A stretch of 64,000 nucleotides of DNA from Heligmosomoides polygyrus polygyrus. Taxonomy: Eukaryota; Nematoda; Chromadorea; Rhabditida; Heligmosomidae. Made by a program: the position numbers and the translations under genes. Of the stretch, positions 47,801-59,820 are shown in pieces (the first letter of the stretch is position 1; every line of letters starts with the position of its first letter). The notes beneath the pieces are model-generated. The model saw only the letters and a program-made list of their open reading frames with translations. It did no database searches and was not told where the DNA came from. The DNA is taken from assembly GCA_947396885.1 (NCBI GenBank), contig OX377203.1, forward strand, positions 24,431,253 to 24,495,252. The letters run 5' to 3'.

Positions 47801-50009
47801 TCCAGAAGAGGAAGCATTGGCATTGGCTAAATACACACGCACACGAGATTTTTATATTATTGACCTTCTTCTTTAAACAAAAGATTAATTTGAACTTGTC
47901 AAGTGTTCTTGTATGACATAAAGACAGTGTGACTGTAGTTCCAAGAAGTTCCAAGCTAAGTTAATTTACTTCGATAAGCGTTCAACTGAAAGTGGAAATG
48001 GTATATAGTTCTCGAGTTTTTGAGACCCCATGAACGCATTGGAGCCCGCCCTCAGAATAAATCTGGTCAACAGTTGGATTAACGAGATCTTCGAAAACAT
48101 AATGACAAAAACTTGAGAACATGTTAATACATGCCTTTTTTGAACACAAACATGAATACATGTTGAAGTGATCCAACACAAAGAGTTCTGCCACGCGGAA
48201 TATAGGTAGATAACTGTGACCGCACGCGTTGAAGACCACCTCAAACTTGGGTAATTAAACCTTTTCTTTAATAATACATAAACAATACGTACGCGACCAA
48301 CCAATAACACATTAAAACATCGATGGTAAAGCTTATGCGCGGTTGAAATGAGAAAGTTGAATAAATGTGAGAACAACTACGCGAAACACAATAAGGCAAC
48401 AACATGACTTTATATGAGCAGCACCGGAAATGTATGAGACCGAGCAACTAGCTAAGTAAACTACGATGACGCAAAAAATGAAGAAATAACGAGAGAAACC
48501 CAACTTCGGTCAGGACCAAAATCCACATGAAAGGATGGAAAGGCAAAACAGAGGAAAACTAGAGCATATGTGATCAGAATACAACACAACAGTAGAATGC
48601 ATGAAGAACAATAAGATACGAGAACAATACAATAAAGGACGGTAACACTACAACACGCTTATCGCACAAAGGTACATGAGAAACAACACAATATGCACAA
48701 AACTGAACCCACAAGGACACGCACCAGGAGAAGGAAGAGGTCAAACACGTGCAGCATGGAGAATCCCCTCAAACCAGCCTCCACGGACGCGCACAGCCAT
48801 ACGACTGTCCGCAAGCCCATGAACGAAGGCTGGAAGCGCTGATTGGGAAGAAGACTCTGAAAATCAGAAGGCAAAGAGAAATAGCCAGGGGAAGGAGAGA
48901 GCCCAGAGAGCGCCCGCGGCCGAATGGGGCGCGGAATCCTTTAATGGAGACGACTTGTCGTCACATGTTTTGCTGCTAATGAGTAGTTAATGAACTAAGC
49001 TATAAAAAACTGAGCTTTGCCAAATGCAGCCCTTTCAAAACACAATAATAAATAGTGGGCGGAAAACTCGGAAAAACCGGAAATATTCCAATCTAAATAA
49101 GCAACGAAGGTCATTGCTTAGGGTTAACCTAATTGTAATAACAACCTCTTGAAATGCCGAAGAAAGGCTTCCAGCTTTTCTTTCATGCTCCTATGCGAAA
49201 TTTCGCGGAACTTTAATGTTTTAATGTTTGTTTGGAACCTGTCCGCAGCATTTTCCTTGTCCTTTACTAGGAGGCCACTTTTTCTGGAAGGGGAAGATGG
49301 TAACTTCTCAGTAGTGGACATTGCAGGATTCTATCACTCTTATTTTTTATATATTTCTTTCTTTATTACACCATTAAGATGAGAGAGGAGGGAAAAATTA
49401 AGCGTAACATCAACGAGAGCAGAAAGAGTATGAGGTATTATATAACAGCTGGAGCATAAGCTCTGTCCCTAGAAAGGCAGAAATTTATCTTGACCAAATC
49501 GGAGGTAGAAAAACAAAAAGAAGTAGAAAAAGGATAGCACGTCTGTGCGAGGAAGTTTCTTCGTAGAAGCTCATTCGGCAGGGGCTACCGTTTTGACCGT
49601 CCAACGTCTTCAGGGCACTAAATGAACATTTAGTGTTGAAAGATTTTAATGTGTGTCTACCAGAGCAACGTCTCAAGTACTCCAGAACTTTCGATCTACA
49701 TCTAAAGTGACTGCAAAAAGACGAAATGAGTGATGAACTCACGTAATGGATCCATCGATAAGGGCCGATGCTCCTCTTCTCCTAGAGGTATTAACGTTTT
49801 TAGCCACACAACTCAAAATTGACGCATCACACAGTGCAGCTATAAGGCTGTATCTCGTATGCTCCGCTCCAGCAAAAAATCTGCTGTAATAGAATTTCTT
49901 TTTCTGCGATTTATACTATTCACGAACAACGTTACAAGTTATAGTAATAAAGCTGGAACTGAGAAGAGGTTTTTTAATGAATGCACCGAGGTAACCTCTT
50001 TTCAACGAT
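47801..50009. other. No recognised gene
   Basis: An A-rich tract with ACAACAC words (48,250-48,720), then a Gly/Arg-type frame (48,749-48,979 +) and a basic frame at 49,124-49,321 (-); no motif, splice or homology support for any. Confidence 0.35.
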
Positions 50010-50011
50010 TA

Positions 50012-50755
50012 TTAGGTTGACTGAAAAGCTCCGGCGGTTTTTGTTTAAACGTTTTTCGTCATTTGTTACTGAATCAACATTCAATTTACTTCGTATTTTT
50101 ATAATGTATTATACCGAATTTTCGCTCTACCTGCCGAAATAAATTGTGTTCCACCTCTGATTGATAGTTATGTTTCTTAGAAGACTTTTTGAGATATGTC
50201 GAAAGAGCCATTCGGAACGATATTTTAATTTTTTTAATAACGATAATTAGATATAAACTGGGTCAATCCGCCGAGGAAATCAACGATCAACCATGTGTGG
50301 AGGTCGAACAGTGCTGGAGAAAGGACCGTGCAACGGTGGTTCGAAAAATTTCGTTCTGGAGATTTCAACTTCAATGGTGTACACCGAAGCGGTAGACCTA
50401 CCCCAATCCAGGACGACGGTTTAAAGACCCTCGTGGAAGCTAATCATCAGCATCACAAACCATCCGCCGCTTTGCGGAAGATCTAGGAGTCGGTAAAATT
50501 ATTGTTACAGACGGTTTGAAACGCTTTGGAAAGTCGAAAAAGCTCGAAATGTGGGTGCTCCACGATTTGAGTGGTCGCAAAAAATTGTCGTGTTTGGAAA
50601 CCTGTTCGTCTTTACTTCTCTGGAATCAAAACGACCCGCTTTTAGACCTATTCGTCACATGTAATGAAAAGTTGGTTTTGTACGATAACCGAAGACTATC
50701 AGAAGAGTGGGCTGATAGGCCCAGCCAGCCTATCTTTACGCCAGTACAAACCAAC
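50012..50755 (+). mobile_element. Second mariner element, 3' truncated
   Basis: Starts with the terminal TTAGGTTGACTGAAAAGCTC directly after a TA (50,010-50,011). The transposase reads, over several frames, MSKEPF (about 50,196), GERTVQRWFEKFRSGDFNF and SGRPTP, then RRFAEDLGVGKI, LKRFGKSKKLEMWVLHDL, and VTCNEKLVLYDNRRLSEEWA, where the first catalytic Asp is Asn (T-C-N-E-K instead of T-C/G-D-E-K). Homology stops at about 50,755, before the second catalytic Asp. A different subfamily from the 45.8-47.1 kb copy. Confidence 0.85.
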
Positions 50756-51197
50756 TCCTCGTCACGTCGGATACAACGCTACTCCCCCTATAGCGCGGTT
50801 TTTCTGCGTTCAAAATGACTCCCGCTAAAACGCGGGAAAGGCTCAGTTCCGGTCCATCATGGAAAATGAAGACGAGCAAGATGCCGACCGCGTCTGTGAT
50901 CGGACCTATAATTATGTTGCCTCGTCCGTAGTCACGAGCGGCACCTGTGCAATGTGCATCATGTATTTGATGTATGTATATCAATATTTTTCGCGCGTGC
51001 ACGGCCCACAGAAGTACTCATAGACAGCAGTACGTTGAGCACGGTTGGACTCCCAGTAGTCTTTAAAAGTTGTCGGTTGTTGGGAGATTTCCTCTATCAG
51101 AAGCGACAGAAGATGTGAAGAGACACTCACATGATTCAAAACAATGGACACACTTACGTTTTAAGCGTAGAGCAGCTTGTATAGGTGCAGCTTATGT
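50756..51197. other. No recognised gene
   Basis: Unassigned sequence between the broken mariner end and the candidate exon at 51,198. Confidence 0.35.
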
Positions 51198-51359
51198 AAC
51201 AGGATGTTTGGTTGCATTCCGGGCCAGGCTCACGCGTGGGGTGTGAGAATCGCAGGGGAGTCCTACTTTGACTCAAGATGGATGGGGCAGGATGGGTCGT
51301 ACTTCAATTTGGTTCCTAAGACAAAATTCCTCGGAGCGATCGTTCCTTTGCAAGTGATG
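51198..51359 (+). CDS. Candidate internal exon of an unidentified gene
   Basis: Acceptor CTTATGTAACAG before 51,198 and donor GTGAT|GTAAGA at 51,360. The frame reads MFGCIPGQAHAWGVRIAGES, YFDSRWMGQDGSYFNLVPK and TKFLGAIVPLQV, rich in aromatic residues and Gly and unlike the random frames around it. I do not recognise the family, and no neighbouring exon was found. Confidence 0.35.
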
Positions 51360-53074
51360 TAAGAAGAGGTCTGTAATTAATGAATATAATATTATTATTC
51401 AATTTAAAAATTTTGCCGCAACACCATGAGAACCGCTTCCTCTACGGAAAGCAGACGTCATTTGAACTTGCAGAGTTATTGCAATAGTTGATAAATTTTT
51501 AAAGCATTTTCCAAAACAGCTGAAATGGAGCGATTGCTGCTCAATTTAGCAGTGACGGCTCGTCACACTTTTTAGTTGAGAGTTGTAACTAGTGAAGCTG
51601 AAAATGGATCTAACCAAATTTATCCTTCAATTCGTAGCAATAAAAAAAATCAGGCCTTGTAACGGATTCTTTCTGGCTGGTGCGTTACCCACAGGTGACC
51701 TAGAGGGGTGAGATGACTACTCTTCCTTCCCAGCCTCCGGCTTCTACTCACCTTTGGTGTCCTCCGATGGGCAGCTGCAGTAGTCTGAGAGCCCTGTTAT
51801 ATTGGCGTCGAGGCGTTGCAGTAGTCGTCGATGCTTCGCAACAAAATTACACGGCACAGTGCGATTTTCTGCGATTTTTTGGCAAAAAAAAAAGAAAAAG
51901 AAAAGAAGCAGAAAAATTGCACTTCCCCGACCGCGCATAAAGATGCCTTTTCTAAGGAGCGGTTTTGTGGTCATCGGAAAGACAATTTTCTCTATTATTT
52001 TGAGTGCCACCAGCATTTGCATAAATTTCAAAACTGAACGAGTTACGATCGGTTGATCAAAGTATAAGTATAGCACCTTACAATCACATCGACGAGCGAT
52101 CGACCAGTGATCCATCCTTCTTGATCACTTCGAAAATAGTTCCAAAGGAGCTGTGTTTTTTGTTATGCATCAATCAAAGATTGTGTTTTTGTAAAGCTAC
52201 ACTTCAGCTCTAGACATCGTTTCGTTCAGGTAGAAAATGTTTATTTTTGAAAAAAGAAAATTTTGAGCATGACCTCACCTGACATCAAGGAACATCGCTT
52301 ACGAAAGACATGATTTCTTGAAGAAGTGCTAAATAAAAGCTCTGCTGTTGTGGACCCCAGTTTTAGCTTCAGTCGTAGCCTTGTTCAGGAAATATTTTAT
52401 CCTTGGGAAAGTCCAATATAGGAAACTCACTACACCTGATCGGATGAAAAGTGGCTTTGGAGCGTCCTGACTTTTTTCCTGCTGAAATTGAAGGTTTAAT
52501 TTCGGTAAGATCCATTTCCAGTTTCAGTAGTGACATCTCTCAACTGAAAAATGTGTCGCCCGGTCACTGCGAAAATTGAGCAACAATCAATCCATTTCAC
52601 CTGTTTTGAAAATGCTTTAAATTTATTATCTAATGCAATAACGCTTGAGCCTCATCTGGGCTCTTGTCCATGCAAAACTTGTGCCCTCTGCTTTGCGGAC
52701 ATAATTACAGCAACAACGCTGCACCATCATACTCAACGTTCTCAAATCATGGGAGAGTGCTGATAATTCATTTGCAACGGGAATGTCTCGGATGAAACAC
52801 GGTTTAGCAGCGCTGATAGTATAACGGACAAACATTCTGTCACGAAGGTAAAGAGTTTGTGTACGAGTTCTGCTTGGAGCCATAGTTTTGATCGCAGATC
52901 TTACAGCAGCAGGTTGTACATTTTTGTTGATGGCCACGTCTAAGCGTCTAGTTTATAGCTGCGCCTCTGCGCGGTGCGACAACATGGTCGAAACAGGTAT
53001 CGATCGGGCGGTGCGAAAAATCGAAAAGCGAAAAACCGGTTCCTTCAAACGCGTTATAACGAGTGGGGACTGTA
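51360..53074. other. No recognised gene
   Basis: Open frames on both strands at 51,744-52,115 and a 103-codon frame at 52,626-52,937 (-) have no recognised motif. A-rich run at 51,885-51,905. Confidence 0.35.
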
Positions 53075-53079
53075 TATAC

Positions 53080-53335
53080 ATATATAAATATATATAAGCG
53101 CACAAGATCGGTGTTACATTTCTGGTATTACATTGTCGACCACTACCACGGGTTTATCCGACCATATACGCTGCTGTATCTCAAACACAGGAAAACCTAT
53201 GGCCTATCCTAGGCTGCTTGTATGTTCTACTGGTTGTCTGTTTTGTAATATGCACGCCTAGTAAAGAGCTGCGCTGGACGATTTGAGGCTGCTATGAGGC
53301 ACCACTGCGCCATAAATTTCATAACAAAATCGTGG
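53080..53335. repeat. Dispersed repeat R3, copy 2
   Basis: Collinear with 57,508-57,745: TCGGTGTTACATTT, GCTGTAT, GGAAAACCTATGGCCTATCC and CTATGAGGCACCACTGCGCC all recur. In the 57.5 kb copy R3 runs straight into R2, so R3 and R2 may be parts of one long element. Confidence 0.75.
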
Positions 53336-53529
53336 CTTCAAAAAATTTACTAGGTTCCGGCGATATATACAAGTTTAAGGTGTCATAGAACTTCAAATAA
53401 GGGAGACGATCTCATTCTCCTACTGCTGAAAGCTAGGGCCCATAACGTAGTTTATCAAAAAGTGGGAGAAACACTCCAACAAAGTCCTCGTTTGTGATGT
53501 ATTTCCGAGTAACAGGCTTTCGGTTTATC

Positions 53530-54690
53530 AGAGGTTGATTCTTGTTTATCGCCCGTCATTGGAACGTGTTCAGTTCCTACACTTTGTTCAGGGCTATAAG
53601 TGATTCCTTTCTTCACGAAGAACCAACAGTTGTCTTGAAAGATTTTAGTCTTCCTGAAATCAGGTGGTTTGAGGACCCATACGATCTCACGATCAGTTCC
53701 TTACCAAAGAGTTTTTTCGACCTGCTGATCTCTCATAACTCCAGCTTGTTACCTCACCCACCAGGGGTAGCTCCTATTTGGATTTTTTTCCAATCCCAGC
53801 GTGTAAGTGATAATCATACCATGGCACCTATAAGTTGGAGGAACCATGCATGCTGCATTTCTTTCTCCTAAAACTTTCCCAATACGATTAAGTTGGACCT
53901 CTATGTCAAGGACTGTATGACTGCAACTTAAGGACACCTCGCTAGTGTTGTCAGGATTGATTGCTTTAATTTAATAAACAATGTAAACGACGCTAACGAA
54001 CTATTTTTGGCGGTACTTCAGCACACTGTAGACATATTTGTCCCCAATATAACGAAAAAGATTAATGGCCAGGTTTTACCCTCATGCTTAAGAAGGATCA
54101 TAGCTCGTCGAGAGTCACTTTGGGTTCACACAATAACGACGAGTCATGGGCTGCGTTCAATTACTTCAATGACAAGACCGAGAAAGTCCTCTATAAATAT
54201 TAATCTCACTTTGAAAGTAAAGTTCTAGATAGTAGCTGCGGCGGTATATTCCGCTACATAAGCTCGCGGGTCTTCAGAACAGACGCAGTTGTGAAAGCTT
54301 GGTTCACGAATGTTATTTCCGATAAGCAGAATGGTGATACCTTTGCTAATATTTCTCAAAAAGTTTATGCCAATAATGACTCGAGGTCATGCAATATTGT
54401 TTAAAGTGTAGATTAAGTGGATTTCTCGATTAATTCAACAGTTTGGTATTACAAACACAAAATAATGGATATTTTGAGTAGATGGCCAGATTCTTGCTCT
54501 GCTTTGCCGTATTTTTCCCTATATCGTTTATTTAAAATAAGTGCTTCTAGAGGTTGTTTCCTTGTTAGATCATATTCAATTTACGTTACATGAGAGGAGA
54601 GATCCAATTGAAGGGGGAAAACTCCTTGGTTAAACCTTTTCCAAAGGAAGTTCCTTACTCAGATCTCAGGAATTACAGCACCGCACATAA
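53530..54690 (+). pseudogene. CR1-like LINE fragment: endonuclease end, linker, first RT block
   Basis: TVVLKDFSLPEIRWFEDPYD (53,628), then in further frames SYLDLIF-like and SDHACISF-like text at about 53,790-53,870, then the linker GGIFRYISSRVFRTDAVVKA (54,240-54,300), and at 54,650 VPYSDLRNY of the first RT motif, where it ends. Several stops. A different copy lineage from the 19-23 kb LINE. Confidence 0.65.
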
Positions 54691-54944
54691 CTAGTGCCGC
54701 ATTTCGCATCGGCTACGCTCCGCTGCGCCGCAAAGTCGGAATCGTTCGTAGCGATCCTTAAGGAAAACATACCGCTCAGCTCAAGGAGATACCGATTGCA
54801 CAACATGTTTTTTCTTGAATTTTTCCAAATTTCACTCAGTCACAGCGATTTTAGCCATTTTCAGCAGTCCCTTTCAGTGCTACCCCCTTCGAGAATAGAG
54901 TGCATAATTTGCCCTTAAAAGTCCTCGAAGGTTCACATTTCTTA
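54691..54944. other. Unassigned
   Basis: A 74-codon open frame (54,694-54,918 +) without recognisable motif, between the LINE fragment and R2. Confidence 0.3.
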
Positions 54945-55410
54945 GAAGCCGCTTCGGCTGCTCGGTTTGCTCAGAAAAACCAGTTCGATGACTAAAGACT
55001 CGACTCGACTGCCCAAAGAACGATGCGTAAGCGACATCGCTCATTCAGTGTGACTCCCAAAAAATATTATCAATGTGAGGGTAGACGTTTGAGTTGCCCT
55101 TTTGTCGTAGAAGAAATTTCATGTGTGCGCTTAACGTGACATATGATTTAAAGTCCTCTTAGAGTGTGACTTTAGTGGCTGGCAAGCAGTGATAACATTC
55201 AGGCAATAAGCACTTAAAAAGGTTTCTTTGGCGAACGACAGCAGCACTGAAAGCGGTGAGGTCCACTCTTGTGGAATCACCTTTGGTGGCATGGACAGCA
55301 ATCACGCTGCCGCGACATTTTAGCGTGATCGAGATTACATCGAGATGTGTGGATTTCTCAGTAGTACAAAATACAACTTATGTGAAGAGTCGAAAGACTA
55401 TTGAGTCACC
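54945..55410. repeat. Dispersed repeat R2, partial copy 2
   Basis: GCTCAGAAAAACCAGTTCGA (54,970), GACTAAAGACTCGACTCGAC and GTGACATTTAGCG-type blocks match 9,600-10,140 in order. Confidence 0.75.
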
Positions 55411-55414
55411 CTTC

Positions 55415-56070
55415 GGGTGCCCGTAACAGGCAGGGGACTGAAGCCAAGAAATGCCTAAGACAGTGCTGCATATGCCAGCCGGGTTTTCATTCAGCTTAAC
55501 CATGGGCGATTGCTGGCGAAGCTATAATATTGGCGACGGATCACCCAAGTTTACACTTATATTCAGCGGGCAACATGCGAGGGTATGGAGCGGGATCAAG
55601 TGCCAAGCATATGAATTCCGAAGACGTGCCGCAGAAATCGTCCGACGTGTGTTGGGATTTAGAAGGATGCTGCAGACGACGTAATCGTGCGTAGGGTTCG
55701 GAAGACGCGCCGAAGACGTCGCCAAGCGTGCCTCTGGATTCAGAAGAATAAGGGGCACCAGTAAGAGGAACAGTTAAGCAGCAGTAAAGGACCTGTTAGA
55801 GAGGACCAGAAGGGGAGACAAGTAAAAGGGAACTACTAAGGGGGCAGTAAGTGTGAACAGTATTTTCTCTCAGTATCATCCAACGTACTTCGAAAGACGT
55901 ATCGTAGACATTTTTTGTGGCAGCATCGCTACACGTGCGTTGGGACTCAGAAAATGTATCACATTCGTTACACAACAGCGTTCTGATTCAGAAGACATGA
56001 CATGTACGTCGTACAACGTGCGCCCAGGTACAGAAGAGGCGCCACAAATCAGAGATAGCTAGATAGCTCA
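55415..56070. repeat. Minisatellite-bearing repeat R5, copy 3
   Basis: Head (ATATGCCAGCCGGGTTTTCA, 55,468) then 36-38-bp units (GAAGACGTGCCGCAGAAATC, 55,620), a G/A-rich array (GGACCAGAAGGGG, 55,750-55,850), TATTTTCTCTCAGTATCATC and more 37-bp units to about 56,050. It joins the end of an R2 copy. Confidence 0.75.
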
Positions 56071-56157
56071 GCACGTTGGATTTTCAGCACACCTTTTTAA
56101 GGTTTCGTGCAACGAGCCTATGCGCGATTACTCTTACTCGGGGGGGGGGGGACTCAT

Positions 56158-56888
56158 CGCGTTAAGTGGTTGCCAGCCTTGGTAAGAAGCAGATGAGTGT
56201 GGATATAAGTACTACGACTACTGACTTGGGCGCAAATAGGCTCGGGCGAGAGGTGAACGGAGTTAGGCCACTTCTACTGCGAATGAACATACATTGCTTT
56301 TCTACCAAATCCTCTTACAGTGACGAGAGGAAGGACAGGGTTCTCAAAAAAAAAGGCGGAAACTCACACGGCAGTCGGACCGGCACAGTTAGCGATGGTA
56401 TAGACATTAACGAACAGCGACAGCATGGATGAATACAGCAGGAGCTGTTCCCAGAACAGTGAAGGCGGAAGCGTTGAACATATCAAAACGTTATTCCCAA
56501 ACACAACGCAGGTAGCACCAACAGAAATGAGCTACGAACTCCGCCGGTGCAGGCACAGGAAGCAGAGCCATACTCCGTGGTAACACAACTGCAGCAGCAC
56601 CGCAGGATATGGCATGTCGACTAGTTGAAAGATAGCGAGGACAGGAGCCTTCAGTGGGGCAATTCCGAAGAAGTACAGCTATCATGCGCACGGACAGAGC
56701 CGCGGCACCGACCTATTTCGCAACGCCTCACGAGTCCTCGGCGGTAGCGGAGATTGCTCATTTCCCAGCGCTCTCCTTTTCAGTGAGAAATCAGATTTGG
56801 GCATCAAACTTGGGTGGTGATTAAACCACCGAGCCCGCAAAGTTTGCATAGTTCTCTGGATTACTCATCAGACAAAAAACCCATCCCT
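56158..56888. repeat. Second copy of the fold-back element's left half (R1)
   Basis: Collinear with 6,797-7,530 (AGAAGCAGATGAGTGTGGAT, GACTTGGGCGCAAATAGGCT, GCAGTCGGACCGGCACAGTT, GAACTCCGCCGG). It stops at CAGACAAAAAACCC where the palindrome centre would follow, so only one arm is present. Confidence 0.85.
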
Positions 56889-56894
56889 ATTATT

Positions 56895-57500
56895 TATAGT
56901 AGGATATGGTATTCTTGTTTTTAAGCCCCATAAAAGGAAGACAATTGCTTTGCTAGATGCGCTAGAATTCTTCTATGATCAAATTCCTTCGAGTATTGGA
57001 AGTAATATCAATTTTGGATTGCTCACTCTGTCTGTTAGAAAGAAGCATAACGACCTGCTCCTTTTCACAAAATCATTCATCGGGAAATTGGCGTGTAACT
57101 CGCGGATCTTCTGACAGCGAGAGCAACACACACGGGATAGTCCAGTGGAATATGATGCTGGTACTGCTCGACTGAACCGTAGACGTTTCTTTTTATTTCA
57201 CAGGACACTTTCCTCCTTTGAGATGCTTCGAAATAAGTACGACTTACCACGGAGCTGCAATGCATGTAAGAAGCTCCTCAAATTACATCTCAGGTTATAA
57301 TACCGTCGCAGCCTTAGATGTCGTCCGCCGAATCGGTCGCTGATCTTTATTCTCCCTTCTTTTTTAGGTTCGCTCAGTATTGTTTCTCCTATCGTTTAGT
57401 TTGCGTTTATTAATAGTTATTTTATGGTCGTTCCTTTGATTTGTGTCCTTACAATAATTTGTTGTCCACACGACATTTCTCGTGCAATAAATTTCTGTAC
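56895..57500 (+). pseudogene. CR1-like LINE 3' fragment
   Basis: FKPHKRKTIALL (as at 9,497) followed by FFYDQIPSSIGSNINFGLLT, VRKKHNDLLLFTKSFIGKLA and CNSRIF: the C-terminal end of a CR1-like RT protein, then a 3'UTR with AATAAA at about 57,486. Confidence 0.6.
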
Positions 57501-57504
57501 ATAT

Positions 57505-58823
57505 GTAAATATATAAGCGCGCAATCGGTGTTACATTTTTGATGTTACATTGTCAACCACTGCCAATGGTTTATTCGATCTTGATTACATATACGATGCT
57601 GTATTTGTTGTTCAAACGCAGGGAAACCTATGGCGTATCCTAGGCAGCTCGTATGTTCGCTTTGTTGTTTGTTTCATAATGTACACCCTTAGTAAAGAGC
57701 CACGACGGGCTTTGGGGCTGTTATGAAGCACCACTGTGCCATACCTTTCGTAGACGAAGCCGCTTCTGAGAAATGTGAATCAATTTTGGTGTGCTCAGAA
57801 AAACCAGTTCGATGACTAAAGACTGTCTAAAGAACAATACGTAAGCGCCTTCGCTGTGACTCAGAGTGCCTCCCAAAAAGGGGTATCAATGTGAGGATAA
57901 ACGTTTGAGTGTACTTTCTTGTTGAAGAAATTTCACGTGGGCGCTTAACGTGACTTATGATTTAAGGTCCTCTTACAGTGTTTCCTGTCAGGCAGTGATA
58001 ACATTCAGGCAAAAAGCACTCCTAAAAAGCACTCTTTGGCGAAATGTTAGCTACGCTGAGAGCGATGAGCTCGCACTCCTGTGAAATTACCTAGGTGACA
58101 CGGGTTACTCTACTCGTGTTTAACGGCGATCACGCTGTTGCGACACCTAAACGTGATCGAGATCACATCGAGGTGTGTGGATTTCTCAATGCTACAAAAT
58201 ACCTTTATGCGAACACCCGAAAGGCTGTTGAGTCACTCTTCGGATGGAGACAAATGTGGTTGAATGAGGTTCGTCCTTCGGGTCAGCCCCTCAGCGACCT
58301 TCTGGCTGGAGCCCTACGTGGTTAAGCCCACAGTGGTCGGCAGTGATCCTAGATTTACAATATGCATTCGCCAGTTTCACCTGCGACTGTACTTGAATTT
58401 CGGCATGTTTTTGAACAGTACAGAAGATAGTCGTAGAGCTGTCGTGCCAAGATTGTACCAGATTTCTCTTGAAGGATAATACAGTGAAGGGTCCATCGGC
58501 TGGCCGGCCACCGCAATTCATTGTTTAGGCCAAATACACGCTCAAATTGCCTCCACGACATCCGTTGGTGTAGAATGCGTGCCGAGTTCCAAAATGGCTG
58601 AGTGACTCCGTCGCTTATCTTATACTATAGCTTTAGCTGAACTATAGTTGCTGTAGAAACGAAAACCAGAAGCGGAATAATGAAATGGCAACGGAGGAGC
58701 AGAAGAGCATAACGATTAATCATTTTCGCTTTCTGAGAAGTTTTGAATATTTGATTGGTTTCATTACCGAACTTTTTCTAGCATTCGAAATCGAATGCAT
58801 TCCAAAAACGCGATTTTTCTGAA
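57505..58823. repeat. R3 + R2 composite repeat, left part of interrupted copy
   Basis: 57,505-57,745 is R3; 57,735-58,823 follows R2 copy 1 (9,600-10,690) in order. Interrupted at the TTCGAA block by RTE copy A3. Confidence 0.8.
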
Positions 58824-58837
58824 CATTCGAATTCGAA
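58824..58837. repeat. Target-site duplication of RTE copy A3 (left)
   Basis: CATTCGAATTCGAA, identical to 61,922-61,935. Confidence 0.8.
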
Positions 58838-58849
58838 CCTTCTTCTTCT

Positions 58850-59236
58850 TCAGCGTCTGTCCCGCTTTGTAGCGGGGTCCGCTATTCTGGTGTCATGACG
58901 AAACCTCTCTCGATCCAGCGCTAGATCAGGGTGGACACCAGCAACCTTCAATTCCATATGTAACGTGTCGGACCAGCGCTTTCCTACGACCTCGAAGTTA
59001 AGGCCTATCTTGCGGACGCTATCTTCCTTTCCACGAAGAACGTGGCCGTACCATCGTAAGCGAGCTTCGCGCATCTTGTCCGCTATCGGCGCGACACCAA
59101 GCTTCTGCCGAATGACATCGTTTCGGATGCGGTACAAGCGCGTGACTTCAGCCGTCCAGCGCAGCATCTTCGTCTCCATGACGCTGAGGCGCGTTTCAAC
59201 CTCCTTGGTCGCAGGCCAACACTCAGCTCCGTACAT
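58850..59236 (-). pseudogene. RTE A3 C-terminus
   Basis: MYGAECWPATKEVETRLSVM, KMLRWTAEVTRLYRIRND, REARLRWYGHVLRGKED and a shortened KRWSDTLHMEL; a small deletion removes the R-P-R-G-R-P-K-Q stretch seen in A1. Ends ADPATKRDRR. Confidence 0.85.
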
Positions 59237-59238
59237 CG

Positions 59239-59775
59239 CTACCGTCGGACGACAGTTCTATATATTTTTGACTTCAAGCGCTCTGGTGTCTTCCTATCGT
59301 AGAGCCCGCCAGTCAACGAGCGCCACTTGGACCAAGCTGCACTCACACGTGAGTTCACTTCAATCATCAGATTGCCATCAGATGCTACTGCTGATCTCAA
59401 GTACTTAAAAACCGAAGTACTTGGGAGCTCGATGGCGTTAACCGTGGTGGAGCTGGACTCATTAGCGTCCGCCGTTAGATACTCGACCTTCTTCACCTTC
59501 AATCTGAGTCCAAAACACTCCAAGCCTTCACACCAAGCTTGCACCTCTCGCTCGAGTTCACCTTTATTTCCGCTAGCGAGCATTACGTCATCAGCATAAA
59601 GCAGTGTCCAGGGGACTGGTTTCTGTAGATCCCGTGTAATGGCGTCCATCCGGACAACAAAGTGGAGTGCGGAAAGCGCAGAACCCTGGTGCACCCCGAC
59701 AGAGATGGGAGACCCCATCGAGGATCTAGCTGCAGCTTGAACACGACTCCTTGGACAAGAGTAGAAAATTCGCAC
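59239..59775 (-). pseudogene. RTE A3 RT active-site segment
   Basis: SVGVHQGSALSALHFVVRMD, LLYADDVMLASGNKGELERE (YADD intact) and FKYLRSAVASDGNL. Ends at KIYRTVVRR with a frame change. Confidence 0.85.
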
Positions 59776-59820
59776 CCACTCTATGAGCTCTTCAAAAACT
59801 CCATGTCGTCGCAGGGCGTA

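Noticed and set aside
48749..48979. Arg-rich 76-codon + strand frame
   Set aside because: Purine-rich composition explains it; no motif.
52626..52937. 103-codon minus-strand frame
   Set aside because: No recognisable domain or splice context.
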